This document shows positions 1-10,077 of a DNA stretch of 64,000 nt, one piece after another (the first letter of the stretch is position 1; every line of letters begins with the position of its first letter). The notes below the pieces were generated by a model, which was given only the letters and a program-made list of their open reading frames with translations, ran no database searches and was not told where the DNA came from. Source of the stretch: Verticillium longisporum (lineage: Eukaryota; Ascomycota; Sordariomycetes; Glomerellales; Plectosphaerellaceae). The stretch lies in the NCBI GenBank assembly GCA_019188255.1, contig JAETXT010000005.1:5518001-5582000 (forward strand), given 5' to 3'. Position numbers and translations under genes: made by a program.

Positions 1-647
1 CGTTGGCTGGATTGCCTGCTCCGTTGATCAGACAACCCTGGAACCAGGGGCTGTCGGGGATCTGTCCTCCCCGTTCGTAGTTTTCGGATTTGGGATAGCT
101 GGGCGTTCCCCGTGGGTTGCTGCTCGTCGTCCCACTGGTCTCGCTGTTCCTCTGCTCTTTGGAGCACTGAATCCCGGTCGGCAGTGATCGACTCCGTCGC
201 GTCGGGCATCTCTTCCCATGAAAGCATTGGGACTAGTCTCTTCGACGTCTTAGCGTTTGCTGCTCCTGGAAGAGGGATCCCGCGCTCTGCTAGATACACC
301 TTCAGCGCTCGAGTGATCGTTGTATTGCAGGAGTCAAAGTCCTCTTCGGTCCAGCCCTGGAAGTCTTCGATAAACGCCTCCAGGAGGTGAACTCCCTTCA
401 TGGTCCCGTATGCGCTCATTGCCTTAAGGATCCAGGCGCTCTTGAGATCTGCGGATGCCGAATCCAGTGATCCAGGGAACCGTGATTCTGCTCCATTAAC
501 GATGAAGTCAATATCGAGACCCTTCCTGACCTTCTGCGTTAGGCGTGATATGCCGAGTTCTTCCAGAATGCCGTCGAACTCCTGTTGCATCTTTTCAGCG
601 CTCTCTGGCTCTGTCACGGAGCTATTGCCGTGATCCGAGGAGCTCAT
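1..647 (-). CDS. Gag-like N-terminal part of an LTR retroelement (partial, runs off the left edge)
   Basis: An uninterrupted minus-strand frame runs from an ATG at 647-645 down to position 1 (about 215 codons) and leaves the window. The protein begins MSSSDHGNSS, is hydrophilic and acidic, then has a helical middle region (LKSAWILKAMSAYGTMKG, about residues 67-84) of the sort seen in retroelement Gag N-termini, followed by a polar Gln/Arg-rich part. No zinc knuckle or enzymatic domain is visible in the part present. Its position, just inside a structured leader and a candidate LTR (964-1277), is the main reason to call it gag. I do not recognise the family (copia or gypsy undecided). It is not RIP-mutated, unlike the AT-rich block next to it. 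An unrelated host gene fragment cannot be excluded. Confidence 0.5.
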   Translation of the reverse strand, partial: MSSSDHGNSSVTEPESAEKMQQEFDGILEELGISRLTQKVRKGLDIDFIVNGAESRFPGSLDSASADLKSAWILKAMSAYGTMKGVHLLEAFIEDFQGWTEEDFDSCNTTITRALKVYLAERGIPLPGAANAKTSKRLVPMLSWEEMPDATESITADRDSVLQRAEEQRDQWDDEQQPTGNAQLSQIRKLRTGRTDPRQPLVPGLSDQRSRQSSQ

Positions 648-963
648 TGTCGCTGATTTTGTTGAAGCTCTGCTACGGCTGATTGACTGTTCCGTAGAGC
701 TTCGTTTGTCGGGTTTGGTGGCTAGCAATATAGCCTAGGTGGTGATCTTGGGCGTAGGAGTCCTGAGGTACTCGAAGCAGACGGTGCTCCTACAGATCAC
801 GTAACAGGGGATTTCCCTGCTACCAAGCTCTCACAAGAGTCCTGAAGTACTCAAAGCAAACGGTGCTCTTGCGATCACTTGTAAAGTGTAACCGATGAGC
901 TCACGCACAGCGAATTTGCTATCCGTGGGATCGATCCTGACTTTTCCAGCTCTAGCTGTTCTG
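648..963 (-). other. Leader between candidate LTR and gag-like ORF, with two tandem hairpin repeats
   Basis: No ORF. Two copies of a roughly 44-bp unit lie at about 754-800 and 832-878. Each has a 26-nt loop (tcctgaRgtactcRaagcaR...) bounded by inverted arms: GTAGGAG/CTCCTAC in the first and CAAGAG/CTCTTG in the second. Arm changes between the copies are largely compensatory. This looks like a structured 5' leader of the element whose gag starts at 647. Confidence 0.45.
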
Positions 964-1277
964 TGTTACGTTGAACGCAACACTGATCAGTGTTGAGAGG
1001 GCTTCACTGCTTATGTGAACCCCGTTTCATTGCTTTGGCTGTGCCTGAGAGCTCTGAATAGGTAGGGTAGGTGATATAAGTCTTGTGATGTAGTTGATGA
1101 TCTCTCTCTGAATTACCACTACCTACGTGAGTCAGATATACCCATCTGATTCACCGATCACGTAAGCTGTGATTCACGTGCTCCTGAGAGCTGTGAATCC
1201 CAGCCACGGTGATCACCATATCGGTGATCCCCTACCGAGATCACTGCCCTAGGGAACCCCCTAATATTGGTTCAACA
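964..1277 (-). repeat. Candidate LTR of the partial left-edge element
   Basis: On the minus strand this 314-bp stretch starts TGTTGAACC and ends GTTCAACGTAACA, giving TG...CA ends with inverted TGTTGAAC/GTTCAAC termini. It lies just upstream of the leader and gag-like ORF and directly abuts the AT-rich block. It contains a perfect 18-bp palindrome (978-995). The second LTR and the target duplication would be outside the window, so the borders are inferred only. Confidence 0.35.
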
Positions 1278-3148
1278 TAAATAGTATTAAATTAATAGTT
1301 TATTATAATGCTTATATTTTATTAAAGCTTATAGCTATTAATAATATATCCTACTATAATAGTAATTAACCTTAGTAATATTATTACTCCTAATAGATAC
1401 GTAAGCTAGTACGAGACTTATAAAGCTATACTAATTACTCTAATATCGTCTATTACGCCTCTAGCTATCGTATTCCTAGCTTAGGGTAGAGGATAATAGC
1501 TACTATATATAATAGAGATTCTACTAGCTTAATATAGTATTAATTACTCTTCTTCTATATATTTATAATAAAGAGATAGAAGTATTATTATAAGTCTTTA
1601 GAGAATACCTCGAAATAATAAGAGGTTATTATAGAATATTCACTCTATATATATATAGGGAGGGAATAGATTAATAAGAATATAAAGGAGCTTTATATAT
1701 AAGGTTAACGACCTCTCTAATAAATTATAGATATTTAAGGAGAATCTCTAATATTAGAGAAGTTATTAAAGAACGACTTCTATTATTCTATTTATTCTAA
1801 GATATACTCTATATTTACGAATATCTCCTAGAACGCTCTATAACTTCTATTCTTAGCTTATCCCTATATATATATTATTTATCGATATAATAGCTTAAGA
1901 GCTTTACGGAGTTCTATAAAGAGGCATTAATCCTTAAAGGTTAGAATATTATCTTCTAATATACGTTTATAAGGGTCGGGTTTAGAGAGATTCTTCTAGA
2001 GGAAGCTTTAGATATTATTATACTTCTTAAGGGCCCGATTAAGTATTAAAAACGTTAAATTCTACTATATTTTATTATTAAGGATAAGCTAGAGCTTAAA
2101 ATTAGATTATTAATAGATTTAGAAGTTATCGTTAGCTTTTTAAGCTTCTTTAATAATAATTTAGAAGTATTTATTATATTATAGTAAAGAATAAACCTAT
2201 TTAACGATATTATAAAGCTTATTAATAGGTCCCCTCTTCCTCTAATAATAAAGAGAGTCTTAAGAATCGCTTAATAGCTCTAAGGCTTATACTTCTTATT
2301 TAAAGACTTTATTATCCTCTCTATATAAGAAAGCCCTTCTAGTAAGGTTTAGGATATAGCTATAATATTATATTTATCGTTTTAATATATTATTAATTAT
2401 TATAAATAGAATTAATTATTAGAATAGCTCTTAATTATAAGAATCGTTAATCTATATATTATCTAAGACTAAGATATTAATACGATCTAAGATATCCTAT
2501 TCCTTAATAATAGATATAATAAAGGCTATAGTATTCTAGCCTATATAGCTTCTATACTATTATCGGAGAATAAGAAGATATTATTATTAAATACTATTAT
2601 AGCTTATATAATAATAGGAAACGGCTAATATTATTAAGCTATTTAGCGAAGTTTAATAATTAAATATAAAGTAGATCTAAGACTTCGAAGCTATTAATTA
2701 ATATTATATTTATTTCTTCTTTATAGTAAAAATCCTAGAGAGATGCTATCGGAGAGAGGTTCGTCCCTAGGGTATTATTAGGATAATATAAAGATTTAAT
2801 TATATAAAGAGCTAATTAAAGTATAAGCTATTAAAGATATTAAAGGGTTAATTTATTATTATAATAAATATAAAAATAAGCTCTTCTATTTAATCTATTA
2901 AAGATTTATATATTATAATATATTATAGTATTAACTCTAAAGTATTTAAAGAGTCTTCCTCTATCTATTTACTTAAAGATTCGAATACCCTATACTTCTT
3001 CTATAAATAAGTTATTATAGAGGTTGTTAAAATAGCTTTAAAGAGCTAAACGTTATAAGTCTTATTATATTATTAATAGAGCTAGAAGCTTAGCCTAATT
3101 ATATCTCCTTTAAGGATCTCTATAATAAAGAGCCTATAAGTATATATC
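1278..3148. repeat. AT-rich RIP-type relic (left part)
   Basis: Nearly 1.9 kb of very AT-rich sequence dominated by TA/AT dinucleotides, with stops in every frame and no ORF of note. Such blocks in ascomycetes are typically repeats mutated by RIP (C to T on both strands). It continues, after the inserted chromovirus, at 10083 to about 10760. No domain could be recovered by eye. Confidence 0.7.
3144..3148. repeat. Target-site duplication ATATC (left)
   Basis: ATATC immediately precedes the left LTR (TGTTACGACC...) and is repeated at 10078-10082 right after the right LTR (...GGTTGTTACA). A 5-bp duplication is the usual footprint of Ty3/gypsy integration. Confidence 0.9.
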
Positions 3149-3624
3149 TGTTACGACCTGGCAGCTTCCGAAGAGGGGAACGCTGTCAGAGGGTTAGGGT
3201 TGCTGTTAGCAGAAGCTTAGGTTGTGACTCTGAGACGATGTGGTGTCGTAAGGCGTTGCGCACTCGTTACAATGAATACAAGGTAAGACTTAGATTGATC
3301 ACTGTCGTGAGAAAGAATGTATCTACAAGTACAGAATGCCCGTCCTTATATACCCGTTCATCCTGTCCTTGTTGTTTGGGTGGTGAGCTCATGTTGGATG
3401 GCTCACTTGTTAGTCGTTGGTGATCCATGATGTTAGGATCACGGTATGTTATCTTGTGAGCCAGCCCCTGGCTCACTGTTATGTCCCTAGTGAGCGAATC
3501 GGCTCACTATTATGTCTGGGTGAGCCATCACGTGCTCTGCCTGGTGGGTCCGCTTCTTATCTTATCGTGTCTCCCGATCGCGGGGTCGTCAACTCGCGGC
3601 CACCCTGCTTCCTTGGTTGTTACA
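3149..3624 (-). repeat. 3' LTR of the chromovirus
   Basis: 476 bp, read base by base as identical to 9602-10077. Starts TGTTACGACC and ends GGTTGTTACA on the plus strand. Contains a minus-strand TATATAA (3352-3346) and, in 3383-3526, alternating GGCTCAC and GTGAGCC motifs forming two tandem hairpins. Confidence 0.95.
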
Positions 3625-3639
3625 TGATACTCCTCCTCC
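3625..3639 (-). other. Polypurine tract of the chromovirus
   Basis: On the minus strand GGAGGAGGAGTATCA lies directly before the 3' LTR start (TGTAACAACC). A purine run abutting the 3' LTR is the expected plus-strand priming site. Confidence 0.7.
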
Positions 3640-3724
3640 AGGCCGATGTCCCAGCGGCCATAAGTAGTAGGTCTTAGCCACCCACGGTGGTCCTTCTCTT
3701 GTCATCCTTACTAACCATGACAAA

Positions 3725-4373
3725 ATGTCAGGTCGTGTCATAAAACGCTCATCCGTCAAAACCGACCAGAGGAAAGCGCTCGCTGCTTTGATCGATTCCG
3801 AGGGCGAAATCAAAATGCCCTGTACTGGGTGTTTCAAGCGACACCTCGTCTGTAAGACTGCTCCGGGTTCTTCTCGCTGTGGGGAGTGCGTCCGCCGCGG
3901 TCGCTCTTGTGATGGTGTGAGCGTGGTTTCTGCGCGTGAGTTGGTCCCTGGTGTGGTTTTATGCCTGGCCTAATGATTGTGTAGTGGAAAAAGCTCTTGC
4001 CGAGCAGAAGAAACGAGAAGCGGAGATTGAGGATGCTGAAATGGAGTTGGAAGTGCTTCAAACGAAATTGGCGACGGCCTTGGGTCGCTTGTCCCGTCTT
4101 CGCAAGATGCGGAAAGCGGCGAAGATTCGTGGTGAAGAGTTGTTTGCTCGAGGGATTCGTCAGTTGGATGAGGAGGACGGCGTCCTCCCTCTGTGTGGGG
4201 ATAACCTGAGTCTCGAGGCTCAGGAGGCCAACGTGGTGCAGGACCTTCAGGAGTGGGGTGCTAGCGGCGTCGTGGACTGGTCCTCGTTGGGCTTCGGAGA
4301 GGAGTTTTCGGATCTTGGTCCCGTGCCGGATGACGGTACTCTTGAAGCAACTGCGGGCAGTTCAGGTTCTTGA
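3725..4373 (+). CDS. Zn2Cys6-like coiled-coil protein encoded antisense inside the chromovirus
   Basis: This plus-strand gene lies between the integrase stop and the 3' LTR, opposite to gag-pol, and overlaps the integrase end tail to tail by 113 bp (4261-4373). Two exons, 3725-3914 and 3985-4373, joined over a 70-nt intron (donor GTGTGA, CTAAT branch, TAG acceptor), give 192 residues. Residues 33-62 hold six cysteines spaced C-X2-C-X6-C-X8-C-X2-C-X6-C, which fits the fungal binuclear zinc cluster pattern. A highly charged region rich in Glu/Lys/Arg (about 65-115) looks like a coiled coil, then comes an acidic tail. The join places the sixth Cys directly before the coiled coil. A start at 3813 (MPCTGC) is also possible. 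Function unknown; regulation of the element or of host genes is only a guess. An intact frame with correct splicing argues against chance. Confidence 0.7.
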
Positions 4374-7300
4374 CTGGTTCCCATGTGTTTTCTTCATGCC
4401 CATAGTTTTTCCATTTGATGAGGTACTCGTCTTGTTTGTTCGTTTTTCTGTAGTCGATGATTCTTTCGACTTCGTATTCGTTTGTGTCTTCTACTTCCAC
4501 GCTGGTTGCGAGTGGTGCGTTCGGTGGTGCTGGTTCCAAAAGTGCTATGTGGAAAATGGGGTGAATCTTCATGTTCTCTGGCAATGAGAGGTGGTAGTTG
4601 GTATCCGAGAGTTTCTTGAGAATTTTAAAAGGTCCTAGTTTCTTGAAGTCCAATTTGTCGTTTGGTCGTTTGGTTTTGATGTTTCGGCGGATAAGGTAGA
4701 CGCTACCTCCCTCCTGTAAGGATGGTCCCTTCATCCTTGTTTTGTTGGCGTACGTGGTCATTCTGGTTCGTACGAGCTCGAGGTCGAGCTTGATATGGTC
4801 CTGAATTTTGCGGATGTTGGCCGTAATGTTGGTTGCTTTTGGCGTGTCTGGTGCTTCGCGGCGCTCCGCGTAGGCTGTTGGGTTATATCCGTAGTTGGCA
4901 TAGAAGGGTGACTCCTTCGTTGATTCGCTTGGTGAGCTGTTGTATGCGAACTGTGCGATGGGTAGTAGTGTGACCCAGTCATCCTGTTGGTAGTTGATAT
5001 AACACCGGAGGTATTGCTCCAAAGTCTGGTTCGTTCTTTCCGTCTGTCCATCTGTCTGCGGGTGGAAAGCCGTGGATAGCTTGTGTTTGGCTCCAAGCTG
5101 AGCTATGAGCGATTTCCAGAAGTTGCTGGTGAAGAGTTTGTCTCTATCCGATACTAATTCTTTTGGTAGTCCGTGCTGTCCCACAATGTTTCGGAGGAAT
5201 ACATAGGCGAGGTCTTCTGCCGTGCCTGTGGCTTTGTACGGGAGGAAGTACGAGTACTTCGTGAGTCGGTCGACGACTACTAAGATGTTGTCGTAAGAGG
5301 TCCCAGTTAAGGGTTCCTTTGACGGGGGCAGGCTGGTGATGAAGTCCAATGAGACTGATTCCCAGGCTGCTGCTGGTACTGGCAAAGCCTTGAGTTCTCC
5401 ATAAGGCCTGTGCCTTTCTGCTTTGCTCTTTTTGCAGAGGTCGCAGTTGCGAATGACTGTTGTGACGTCCTGTCTGGTTCCCTTGAAGTCGTGATGTTTC
5501 CTGAGTCGGGCGAATGTCTTCGCTACTCCTTGGTGTCCGTGGGCTTTGGCTTCGTGGACTTGTCGAATCAGTTCCAATGCTTCCGTAGGTGGTCTGGCGG
5601 GTGTCACGCGAGTGGTGACCGCCAGCGTACGGTGATAGGGAATGAGATTCCCTTCTTTGTCTTTCGCCAGGATGGCGTTAATGTTGGGGGCGTGTTCTGC
5701 TCATGATCTGAGCGTCTGCTCAGAATGTCTGCCCTGCCATTCTCAGATCCTTTGCGGTAGATGATGGTGAAGTTGAATTCCGAGAGGAATTCTGCCCATC
5801 TAATCTGGCGTTTGTTGAGGTCTTTGTTCGTTGTGAAGTGTGCGAGATTCTTGTGGTCAGTGTAGACCTTGACTTCGTGTCGTGCTCCGGAGAGGTACGT
5901 TCTCCATTCTTTGAATGCTTCGATGATTGCCATGAGTTCTTTGTCGTGAATTTGGTAATTGAGCTCTGGTCCGTGTAGTTTCTTCGAGAAGAAAGCTACC
6001 GGGTGTAAGCGTCCTTGGTCGTCCCTCTGTCCTAACTGTCCTCCAATGGCGAAGTCGGAGGCATCTGTCTCGACTTCCATGGGTTTTTCGGGGTCTATCA
6101 TTCGGAGGACTGGCTCGCTGAGGACGGCATCGATAATCTGGCGAAATGCTTTTTCTTGGGGTTCGTTCCACGCGAACTCTATTTCCTTGACCGTGAGGCT
6201 CGTCAAAGGGTTGGCAGTCTTGCTGTATCCTTTTAGGAATCGTCGGTAGAAGTTGACGAAACCGAGGAATGCTCTGACATCCTTGACGTTCTTTGGTGTA
6301 GGCCATTCCCTGATGGCTGCTACTTTGGATTTTTCCATCCTGATTTCTCCTGGGGTGATCGTATACCCGAGGAAATCTACTTCCTGTGAGTGGAACTTGG
6401 CCTTTTCAGGTTCCACTAACAGCTCGTGCTGGTGTAGCCGTGTGAGGACCTGGTGGACGTGTCCCTTGTGTTCTTCCATTGTCTTCGAGAAGATCAGAAT
6501 GTCATCGAGGTATACTACCACGAAGACGTCCAGGAATTCTCGCAGTACATCGTTGATCATGTTTTGGAAGGTTGCGGGGCGTTGGTCAATCCGAATGGCA
6601 TGACCAAGTACTCATAGTGTCCTCGTCGTGTTCGGAATGCTGTTTTCCATTCTTCTCCATCCTTGATGCGGATGAGGTTATACGCTCCTTTGAGATCAAG
6701 CGCTGTGAACCAATTGGCTCCTGCTAATGCGTCCCTGAGTTCTGATATCAGAGGCAATGGGTAGCAGTTCTTGATGGTAATGTCGTTCAACTGTCTGTAG
6801 TCGACGCATAGTCTTTCTTTGCCATTCTTCTTTGGCACAAAAGAATCGGATATCCCGCTGGGGATGTCGATGGTCGGATGTATCCTTTTCTGAGGTTCTC
6901 CTTGAGGTATTCGTCGAGAGTGTCCATTTGTCGAGGGTTCAATCCGTAGATCTTGTTGAACCGGGGGCTCTCTCCTTCCTTGATTGGGATCTCGTGGTCG
7001 TAATGTGTGTGCTTAGGTAGCACCGTGTCGACTTCTTCTCTGAAGATCTTTTCGTACTTCCAGTATTCCTTGGGTACGTTCTGCAGTCTTTCTTGCTGTT
7101 CTGTTGTGAGCTCCTCCGGGGTTGTCTCCTCTGAGTTGTCCCTATTCGTGAGGGCTAGTTGGAGGTCGCTTGAGAGACCGCTCGTGGGTCTTTCCTCAGG
7201 GGCTGACGTACTCCACTGGACGCGGCCAGCTGTCCAGTCAATCTGCGGGTTCCATTGTCTGAGCCATGGGATGCCTAGGATGATTTGTTTTCCTCCCATG

Positions 7301-7674
7301 TTGGTGATGTCGAAGGTTATGTGACCTTGACGGCGAGAGATGAACACCTGGAGGGGCGCAGTCTCCGTGTTCACGATCCCTCCTCCGTATGAGACCGCTT
7401 GTCCTTCCACCGTGCTGAGTTGATAGGGTTCCTCCTTATACCTCCACGTGATCTTATTCTTGTTGATGTATTCGGGGCTCATGTAGTTGCCCTGGGCGCC
7501 GCTGTCTAGTAGCGCGCTTGCCCACCGTCCTCCTACGTTTATTCTTACGTAGAGGTGGTTCGTGCCGTGGGTTCGTTCGGCTGAGCAGATTGCTCTTACT
7601 TCCTTCGTCGGTCGTTGTCCCTGTTCGACCGACGCTTGCCTTTTCCCGAAGGGGGTGGCGTAGTAGGCGGCCAT
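4261..7674 (-). CDS. Pol polyprotein of the chromovirus (protease, RT, RNase H, integrase, chromodomain), frameshifted
   Basis: Read on the minus strand. Aspartic protease with DSGAQG (Asp about residue 57); reverse transcriptase with the VDYRQLND and YLDD motifs; RNase H with [16 protein letters not shown] and a C-terminal GRADILSR; integrase with an HHCC zinc finger (CDLC pair), the D,D,E triad ([27 protein letters not shown]) and, near the end, a chromodomain (VERIIDYRK...YLIKWKNY...NTWEP). The frame is broken at three homopolymer runs: 6839-6842 (A4), 6576-6579 (G4) and 5686-5690 (G5). Each behaves as one lost base, and together they leave a polyprotein of about 1138 residues. Pol starts in the -1 frame relative to Gag, overlapping it at 7596-7674. 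Whether the breaks are real or assembly errors is unresolved. Confidence 0.93.
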
Positions 7675-9538
7675 GTCATGGATGGTCCGTCTGAGTTTTC
7701 GTCCCTATCGTCGCCTTTGTAGTGAACGCGGAAGAGTGGCTTCCTGACGTCCTTCATACGATGGAGTCTCCAGTCTTTGGCTTTAGCGATGTAGTGCTTC
7801 ATGCATGCGTCGTTATCGCAATTTTCCCATCTGGCGTTGTCTTGGTAGCATTTGTCGTGATAAGCAGGGTCTGGTCGGAACGTGAGCCGGCCCTGACTGT
7901 ATTCGTCCATGTGCAGGATCCATTTGCGACTCTCCTGTTCGAATTCCACCGTTACTCGTGGCTCGATCCAGTGGTTGCGCGGGAGAAACCGGTGTGCGGC
8001 CTTCTCCTTGAAGTGGTATTCACAGTCGTCGTAGACGCATTCGGGCCAGAACAACTGGTAGTGTTGTTTGTGGGCGTGGTGGAGTGCTGGGTGGTCTCCT
8101 ACCATGAGTCGTACGTTTTCTTTGGTGCTTTCTCGCTTTCGGGCGCTGGCCTTCCATGGCTTGGTCCCGTAGTAGATGAGTTCGTTCCAGGGTACCAAGG
8201 GGTCGTAATCCTCGCTGGCGCTGCTAACCTCATATGCTTGTACAGGCATGTGAAGCTGGATCTGTCCGAGCGGAGATTCTTCTTCGTCGGCGCGAGTGTA
8301 TTCATCCCATTCCGTGTCGTTCATCAGTCCCACATGGGGAGCCGATTGTGGTTCTGGGTGAGCGTGTTCGTAGGCTCTTTCTTCATCTGTGTCGATTTCC
8401 TGGGTCTCGGGTGTTACCTGCCGAGCCCATTTCTGGATACGTTTGTCTTTCTTCGTGGTTGTCATCATGGCTAGGGTTCGTTGCCCCGTGGGCGCCCTAG
8501 GGAACCATCCATTCTGCTCCTTGCTGTCCTTGTGTGTGAGACAGCTGTCCTGATAACAGAAGGTCCAGTTGGTGCTGGCATGGTCCTGGTGCTGGGTGTG
8601 GTTGAGCTGTCGCTCGTTGACTGGCTTCCAAGGTTTCTTAGGCTGGCGGCATTCTCGGGCCATGTGCCCATTCTTTCCGCAGTTGTAGCACTTGGTGTCC
8701 TTGAGGTCCTTGGGTTTGCCGTGGCGGGTGTTGTCAAGTTCCATGGGGCCTGCATGGGTGGTCTGCCCCCAAGCCGTGCTGATGCGGGGCTTGTCGTGCT
8801 GATACTTGCGTCCCTGATTGGATCGATGGTGGGGGACGCGAGGGTTCCATGGTCCTGTGGCGGGCTTTCGTCCTTTCTCCATCCTGCGTTCGTACTGGCG
8901 ATCGTCGATCTTGACGGCCATGGCGATGTACTCGGTGAGAGTCTCGGGTCTATCTTCCCGGATGAGGTGGTCCTTGACGACGTCTTTGAGTCCTTCGTAG
9001 AAACGGGCCATGAGGGCGGACTCAGTCCAGTCTAGTCGAGTGGCTAAGAGTCGAAACTCCGTGGCGTACTTAGTGGCTGGTCCCGTCTGTTTGAGCTGAA
9101 GGATCTTTCGTTCGTTTTGTCGTTCCTCGTCTATGTCTCCAAATGCTCCCTTGATAGCTTCCTCGAAAGCGTTCATGCCGGCATAGACGTCCTGGGTAGC
9201 TTTCTTCATATCTTCTTTCTTGGTGTGGGTAGAGTAGTCTCGAACGAAGGGTTCGAACCAATGCAAGGCATCCCCTTTGAGATAAGAGGAGGCGTTGGCG
9301 ACTTTCTCGCCCCAGTACTTGAGCTGGTTCTCGTTGGCTTTGTGGTACTGGCGTACCTGGGTGATGAAAGATTGAAGTGCCCTAGGGTTTCCGTCGAATG
9401 GTTGAGGGGGAGGGCTTTCATGTTCGATCCTCCCTGGAGCTGTTGCATCGAGGCCCGGAGCTGTTCATTCTCCGAACGAAGTTCTTGGATCATAGCGGCC
9501 AAGTTGCTGGCGCTGTTGCCGATGCTGTTGGTGGACAT
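7596..9538 (-). CDS. Gag of the chromovirus, one internal frameshift
   Basis: The ATG at 9538 opens a coiled-coil-like N-terminus (MSTNSIGNSA...LRSENEQLRAS). The frame then breaks at a G5 run on the plus strand (9406-9410) and resumes one base out with the capsid-like retrotransposon Gag domain (FDGNPRALQSFITQ, then DALHWFEPF, then ATRLDW). A CCHC zinc knuckle (CYNCGKNGHMAREC) sits at about residue 284, followed by a long charged C-terminal part not typical of small Gags. Total length about 647 residues. The stop at 7596 lies after the pol overlap. A GGGAAAA heptamer in phase at 7647-7641 is a plausible -1 frameshift site for making Gag-Pol. Confidence 0.9.
7641..7647 (-). promoter_or_regulatory. 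Candidate -1 ribosomal slippery heptamer GGGAAAA at the gag-pol overlap
   Basis: On the minus strand G GGA AAA falls exactly in Gag phase (codons 7646-7644 and 7643-7641). A -1 slip here enters the pol frame that leads into the protease. The alternative is a lost base in the C5 run close by, like the other breaks in this element. Confidence 0.45.
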
Positions 9539-9590
9539 TGTTCCTGTGGTGAGTATTGCTCAGTGTCACAAGGTAAACCTACTGAACAAG

Positions 9591-9601
9591 AGTGATCAAA
9601 A
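9591..9601 (-). other. Primer-binding region of the chromovirus, candidate self-primer target
   Basis: Directly inside the 5' LTR the sense strand reads TTTTGATCACT. It does not begin with the usual TGG of a tRNA primer site. Nine bases (TTGATCACT, 9599-9591) are complementary to AGTGATCAA in the LTR transcript (9756-9748), about 43 nt downstream of TATATAA. This arrangement resembles Tf1-type self-priming. Confidence 0.45.
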
Positions 9602-10077
9602 TGTTACGACCTGGCAGCTTCCGAAGAGGGGAACGCTGTCAGAGGGTTAGGGTTGCTGTTAGCAGAAGCTTAGGTTGTGACTCTGAGACGATGTGGTGTC
9701 GTAAGGCGTTGCGCACTCGTTACAATGAATACAAGGTAAGACTTAGATTGATCACTGTCGTGAGAAAGAATGTATCTACAAGTACAGAATGCCCGTCCTT
9801 ATATACCCGTTCATCCTGTCCTTGTTGTTTGGGTGGTGAGCTCATGTTGGATGGCTCACTTGTTAGTCGTTGGTGATCCATGATGTTAGGATCACGGTAT
9901 GTTATCTTGTGAGCCAGCCCCTGGCTCACTGTTATGTCCCTAGTGAGCGAATCGGCTCACTATTATGTCTGGGTGAGCCATCACGTGCTCTGCCTGGTGG
10001 GTCCGCTTCTTATCTTATCGTGTCTCCCGATCGCGGGGTCGTCAACTCGCGGCCACCCTGCTTCCTTGGTTGTTACA
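9602..10077 (-). repeat. 5' LTR of the chromovirus
   Basis: 476 bp, apparently identical to 3149-3624. In the sense (minus) direction it starts TGTAACAACC and ends CGTAACA. TATATAA at 9805-9799 marks the likely promoter. Confidence 0.95.

Larger units (their letters stand above)
3149..10077 (-). mobile_element. Full-length Ty3/gypsy chromovirus (LTR retrotransposon)
   Basis: A 6929-bp element with 476-bp LTRs at both ends, TG...CA termini and an ATATC target duplication. Minus-strand order is 5' LTR (9602-10077), primer-binding region, Gag with CCHC knuckle, aspartic protease, reverse transcriptase, RNase H, integrase, chromodomain, polypurine tract, 3' LTR (3149-3624). Domain order with a C-terminal chromodomain after integrase is diagnostic of chromoviruses. 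The LTRs read as identical and the body is not RIP-mutated, so insertion looks recent. Gag and pol are interrupted by four single-base homopolymer changes that may be assembly errors. A plus-strand gene occupies 3725-4373. Confidence 0.95.

Noticed and set aside
28..219. Minus-strand ORF of 63 codons near the left edge
   Set aside because: It is a shadow in another frame of the longer open gag-like frame 647-1.
3238..3677. Short ORFs inside the LTRs (also 9592-10116)
   Set aside because: They lie in both LTR copies, have no motif, and LTRs are non-coding in this element.
7722..9650. Plus-strand ORFs opposite gag (for example 7722-8474)
   Set aside because: Mirror frames of the gag coding sequence with no motif or splice structure, in contrast to 3725-4373.
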